Shown here piece by piece: positions 60,486 to 64,000 of a stretch of DNA of 64,000 nt. The position numbers and the translations under genes are program-made. The notes below the pieces were generated by a model that was given only the letters and a program-made list of their open reading frames with translations, did no database searches and was not told the origin of the DNA. Location: positions 2,027,120 through 2,091,119 of the forward strand of contig NC_018387.1 of NCBI RefSeq assembly GCF_000208865.1, read 5' to 3'. This DNA is from Neospora caninum Liverpool (lineage: Eukaryota > Apicomplexa > Conoidasida > Eucoccidiorida > Sarcocystidae). The number at the start of each line of letters is the position of its first letter. Position 1 is the first letter of the stretch.

Positions 60486-61220
60486 AATGAACCTCTCCTT
60501 CTAAACGGAAGATGCAATAGCCGTCTCCATAACTATTTCTCTACATGAAGGAAGCCATGTGTACTCAGGAAGAGGAAATAAAGATCGTCGCTGTCCTCAG
60601 GAAAACTGAAGAGACGGACGGCACCACATTCGAGAACGCACCAGACGTCGTCCTCATTGACTCCGAAACGCCAAATTTCCCTCTTTTCAGATTTCCCTTT
60701 TCTAATTACTGTTCCCCAACGCACGGCCCAGGTGTGAGACACCCGGCAATTGCATACATCAGGTAACTCGGTCGGCACACAGTCATTCGCAGGTCGCGTA
60801 CCGCTTTGGTTACGAGAAAGGTGTTACTCCTTTATTCTCCTTGCTTTTCACCGGGCACATGTGAGGGGACGAAGACAGGAAGCATGAGTTGTGCTGGCGT
60901 CCTTAATCCGCACGTGCAAGCGAGAAGTGCCACTGCGTTTATTTGCTGGTTCTCAAGTCCGCATTTGCTGTCTCCGTCTTTTCTTTTTCGCTTTTCTGCC
61001 GTGGCGCCCCGTCAGCTCCTGTCGACTCTGTCGCATCATCCCACCGGTCCTTGTGCCAGCATCCTTCTGGTCCGTTTTGTGCTCCGCCACAAAATCTTTA
61101 TCCGATTTTATTTCAGTCCTCTGCGCAGCGTGGGCTGTTCCACGCCGGAAACGCTAAGAGGTGTTGGGACGCCTTCCTGCGCTGCTTTCGCTCTCGGTTT
61201 TCCCCGCAATCGCGTCTCGT
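60486..61220. other. short intergenic region
   Basis: A small frame lies on each strand at 60533-60778; neither has decisive support. The region is pyrimidine-rich on the plus strand near 60970-61010. No gene is called. Confidence 0.4.
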
Positions 61221-61580
61221 CTACACTTTCCCGCGCTCGCTCAATCGCGCGAAAGACGAAGCTACGCTAGAACTTACATGGCTTACCAGACCACCCGTTT
61301 TCGCCGCTTTCCTTCCTTGGTGTTCTTGCCACTTTTTCCTCTCTTCCAGTAGTGTCTTCCTGCGAGCGGCTTCAAGGTAGCGAATCCCGCGCCGCGCGGA
61401 CCTGTCCGCCCTTCGCTTTGCATTTCGGACGCTCAGAAACGCCAGAATAGCCAGAACATAGTACGCCCAGTTCACCAGCGATGCGGTATTCAGAATCAGA
61501 TTCGTCGATGAGGGCACTTCCGTGGGTAACACCTCGCTGGACGGCGGGCTGGGCACCTCCGCCTGGGGGCGGACCTCCAT
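61221..61580 (-). CDS. small single-pass membrane protein
   Basis: A 119-codon frame from ATG 61580 to a stop at 61221. The N-terminus is Pro/Glu/Ser-rich, followed by one transmembrane helix at about 33-50 (LVNWAYYVLAILAFLSV), then a strongly basic juxtamembrane stretch (RNAKRRADRSARRG) and a charged helix (YLEAARRKTLLEERKKWQEHQ). Two overlapping donor-like sites (GTAAGC and GTAAGT, 9 bp apart, both phase 0) near 61270-61285 suggest the frame may be spliced there rather than reading to 61221. The downstream exon was not found. The architecture recalls SELENOS/VIMP-type ER membrane proteins, but no selenocysteine tail is visible, so this is weak. The open frame extends upstream of 61580 without another ATG. 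Confidence 0.48.
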   Translation of the reverse strand: MEVRPQAEVPSPPSSEVLPTEVPSSTNLILNTASLVNWAYYVLAILAFLSVRNAKRRADRSARRGIRYLEAARRKTLLEERKKWQEHQGRKAAKTGGLVSHVSSSVASSFARLSERGKV

Positions 61581-62698
61581 CGGCAGGAGAGGCGGCAGAA
61601 AAAACGGCGGGCCAGACAGCGCAGTCGGCAGGCTCGAGGAAGAGTGAGCCCCTGAGTTGCGGGTGGCGAAGAGAAACAGACAGCCGCGATTTCGCCGAAG
61701 AAGAGAGAGCGAAACGCTGAACTCAAAGAGGGAGGACGCCGCGGAGAGTGACGAAGACAAGGAACGACGGATAGACAGCTGAGACCAAAGAAGAGCGGAA
61801 AGACGTAAGCGGAAAGGAACGAAGGGAACACACGAGAAGCACCGGTGTGCCACAGCCCCGAAGCATGGAAGCTCACGCGGACGTATAATAAAACCCACCG
61901 GTGACGAATGCACCGGGAAAAAGAAGGTGAGCGGGCAACAGTGTACTTACTGCGGCAATAGCCAAAGAAGCATCACGTCATACAGGTTAAAGGAACGGCC
62001 GAGAGGGGTACCGTTTTCCACGGGACCATGTGTTTTTTCCCTCTCTTTCGGTGCAGGTTTACCAGCGATGTCGGCGAGGCCCGTGACGCGCGGGAAACCC
62101 GCCTACTGCCACAGATTGGCGTGGTACCGCAATCGAAGCTGCTGCAGTGACTCTTGCCTTCCATAGAGGGGGGAGAAAACGAACAAGAAATACAAAGAAT
62201 GGACAGCGGGCATGATGAAGAAGAATGAGTTTTCCTCCGGATCCTAGCAGCACTGCGTCGCCCCGGCCGCCTTCTTTTTCTCGGCAGATGCCAGGGTCGC
62301 TGGCAAGAAAAAAAAAGTGGCTTGGTCCTGGGGAGGATCAAAGTCTGAAGTAACGAAACAGAATTACCTACGATACCGAAAAAACTGCTATGCTGCGAAA
62401 AGGATTTTTAATACCTTCGTCATTAAATGGAATCCTGATGAGGAAGCCAGCGAGCCCTAGAACCATCGACGTTGTGCATGCCAGCCGCTAGATCCTGGTT
62501 CATAATCTTGGGAAGTTCGGCGGGAGAGAAAACCGAAACAGCGGAGCCTTTCTTTCTCCACACACGAAATAGAAAAAGCCAGTGTCTGCCTTCGAGGAGA
62601 ACGGCTCCACAAAGACTCCGCAGAAGGAGAGACTGCCCTACACATTCACGGGAAGAAAAGCACTGGCGTCTCAAAAAAAAGGACAAACGGACAAGGAA
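61581..62698. other. intergenic region
   Basis: It lies upstream of the small membrane-protein gene and downstream of tRNA-Pro (both minus). A short frame near 62126-62166 on the minus strand ends at a possible GTAAAC donor and could be a 5' exon, but nothing confirms it. Confidence 0.4.
62673..62680 (-). terminator. RNA polymerase III terminator of tRNA-Pro
   Basis: A run of eight T on the minus strand, 18 bases after the tRNA 3' end. Confidence 0.82.
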
Positions 62699-62770
62699 GG
62701 GCTGTTCCGGGAATTGAACCCGGGACCTCTCGCACCCGAAGCGAGAATCATACCACTAGACTAAACAGCC
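62699..62770 (-). tRNA. tRNA-Pro (anticodon CGG)
   Basis: On the minus strand the acceptor stem GGCTGTT pairs with AACAGCC. The anticodon stem is CTCGC/GCGAG around loop TTCGGGT, giving anticodon CGG (codon CCG). The T arm is CCGGG-TTCAATT-CCCGG. The A and B boxes (TAGTCTAGTGG; GGTTCAATTCC) are intact and no intron is present. The discriminator base reads C. Confidence 0.97.
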
Positions 62771-64000
62771 TGTTAGAGTGGGAAGAAGAGGATTTCGATT
62801 CTGCGATACCGAAACCTTGCGGTTATCTGCGGGTTGCTCGACGCCGATAGAAGATAGATTTAGACTGGAGAGAACGTCGAGGGGTGTCTTGTATCATAAT
62901 GTGGGACTGATGCTTCTGGTTAATGACTTCTTACACACTATAGATCATTCCGACTCTTGCGTGCGTGGAGGGAATTTGTTAAAATAATCTCGTATGGAGA
63001 TTGCAGGACTGCCTGTTTTGGGACGCCTCTTTCATGTTCGTGTTCTCGTGTTGGAGTTGCTGGCCTCCTTCTGCGGTTTTCTTAATATATTAATAATCTC
63101 CTTTTCGAAGGGACCGTTTTGTTCCTCGTTGACTATCCAAAAGTCATGCGTATCTGGATCTTAATCTGATCCATCTGCCACTCCGCATCCTGTGTCGCCA
63201 TTCGGAAGAACAGATCGAGAAGACAACATTTCGCTTGGGATGACACGTCGTGTGCGACTTTAAACTTTTCTTGTTCATCGGGGACGAGTGTCTAACCTAC
63301 GGAGACACCTTCTTACGATCGCCACCGTCACTACCCAGCCCGACGATGCGTAAGCTGCCCCCGGATGAGGTGTCGAAACTGGAGCTGTGGCGTGCACAAT
63401 CTCGCAGCAATCCAGAAACGTGAGCATAGACTGTACCCCACAAAAACATATCTTGCCTAGGGCTAACAGCATTAATAGTGACGTTGCATTTCTCTCCCAA
63501 ACAACGTGAAATACAGCAGGCGATCGTAACTGTTTCACATGCATTTCATTAGAAACGGTTGACGTGCTTTTCTTTACTACGTGCAAGTGTCTCTAAATGG
63601 GTTGTTACTTTTGCAGTGGATCAACAACACGCAGAACCGCCCCATGACGTGGTTTCGATGACCGGTCAGGCAGCAGCGTCGTAGCACAACACTCCATGCA
63701 AAGTTCATGCAGCAGGAGGTGCCCTTCAATCTTTTATTTTGAAACTTCCTTTTCCTTGACGCTACAAGTGTTCTCTACTCGGCCTGCTGATGTCCGGGAT
63801 TTTGCAGGGAGAGCAGTTTTGGTTTTGAACGGAATAGTGTCGTGTCCGTGGAACCAAAGGCGTCTCTCCTTGTGACTGGAAGAGCAGTTTGTTAGTGGAA
63901 CCCCCAAAACAGCCTTCTCGGTTGCAAGGATACTATTCGCGGCATACATAGTTCATTCTAATTCAATGCTTCAAGTGCTAATCCGTCGAACCGTTCGAAT
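62771..64000. other. intergenic region to window end
   Basis: It is more AT-rich than the rest of the window. No open frame has coding character, and no RNA or repeat is seen. The right end may reach a neighbouring gene's untranslated region. Confidence 0.45.

Noticed and set aside
60533..60778. Small complementary frames on both strands (73 and 81 codons)
   Set aside because: Each looks slightly protein-like, but they are the two strands of one segment and neither connects convincingly to a neighbouring exon.

Overview
The window is nuclear DNA from a tissue-cyst-forming coccidian, almost certainly Toxoplasma gondii or a very close relative (Hammondia, Neospora). The evidence is genes with GT-AG introns whose phases match, signal-peptide secretory proteins, a rhoptry-neck protein of RON6 type, an EXP2-like dense-granule protein (GRA23 type), apicoplast-style leaders on housekeeping proteins, eukaryotic tRNAs with pol III terminators, and TGAGACG promoter heptamers. 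From memory of T. gondii genome numbering, GRA23, SufA, RON6 and aspartyl aminopeptidase lie close together on chromosome II. That supports the assignment but was not checked.

Layout, left to right: GRA23-like protein (minus, 325-1370); a large intronless, probably organellar helical protein (plus, 3121-7860); a five-exon membrane-anchored protein with thioredoxin-fold-like segments (plus, 10852-14828); a secreted Val/Ala/Pro/Gln-rich protein (minus, 16400-17596); a secreted acidic coiled-coil protein (plus, 19991-22399); a SufA/IscA-type Fe-S carrier with a very long leader (plus, 25402-28830), convergent with a bacterial-type single-strand DNA-binding protein (minus, 30813-33808); tRNA-Ala(CGC) (plus, 34953-35024); the very large RON6 candidate with histidine-rich 30-residue repeats and a cysteine-rich tail (minus, 36870-48822); 13-exon M18 aspartyl aminopeptidase (plus, 52739-58314); two small uncertain minus-strand genes (59922-60485 and 61221-61580); and tRNA-Pro(CGG) (minus, 62699-62770).

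There is no operon logic; each gene has its own promoter region of roughly 1.5-4 kb. Two functional themes recur. One is secretion for host-cell invasion and vacuole remodelling (GRA23-like, RON6 candidate, two unnamed secreted proteins). The other is probable organelle maintenance (SufA, SSB and perhaps the thioredoxin-like and helical-repeat proteins). Exon boundaries were derived by eye from GT-AG sites and matching phases, with no transcript data. The least certain boundary is exon 5 of the RON6 candidate.
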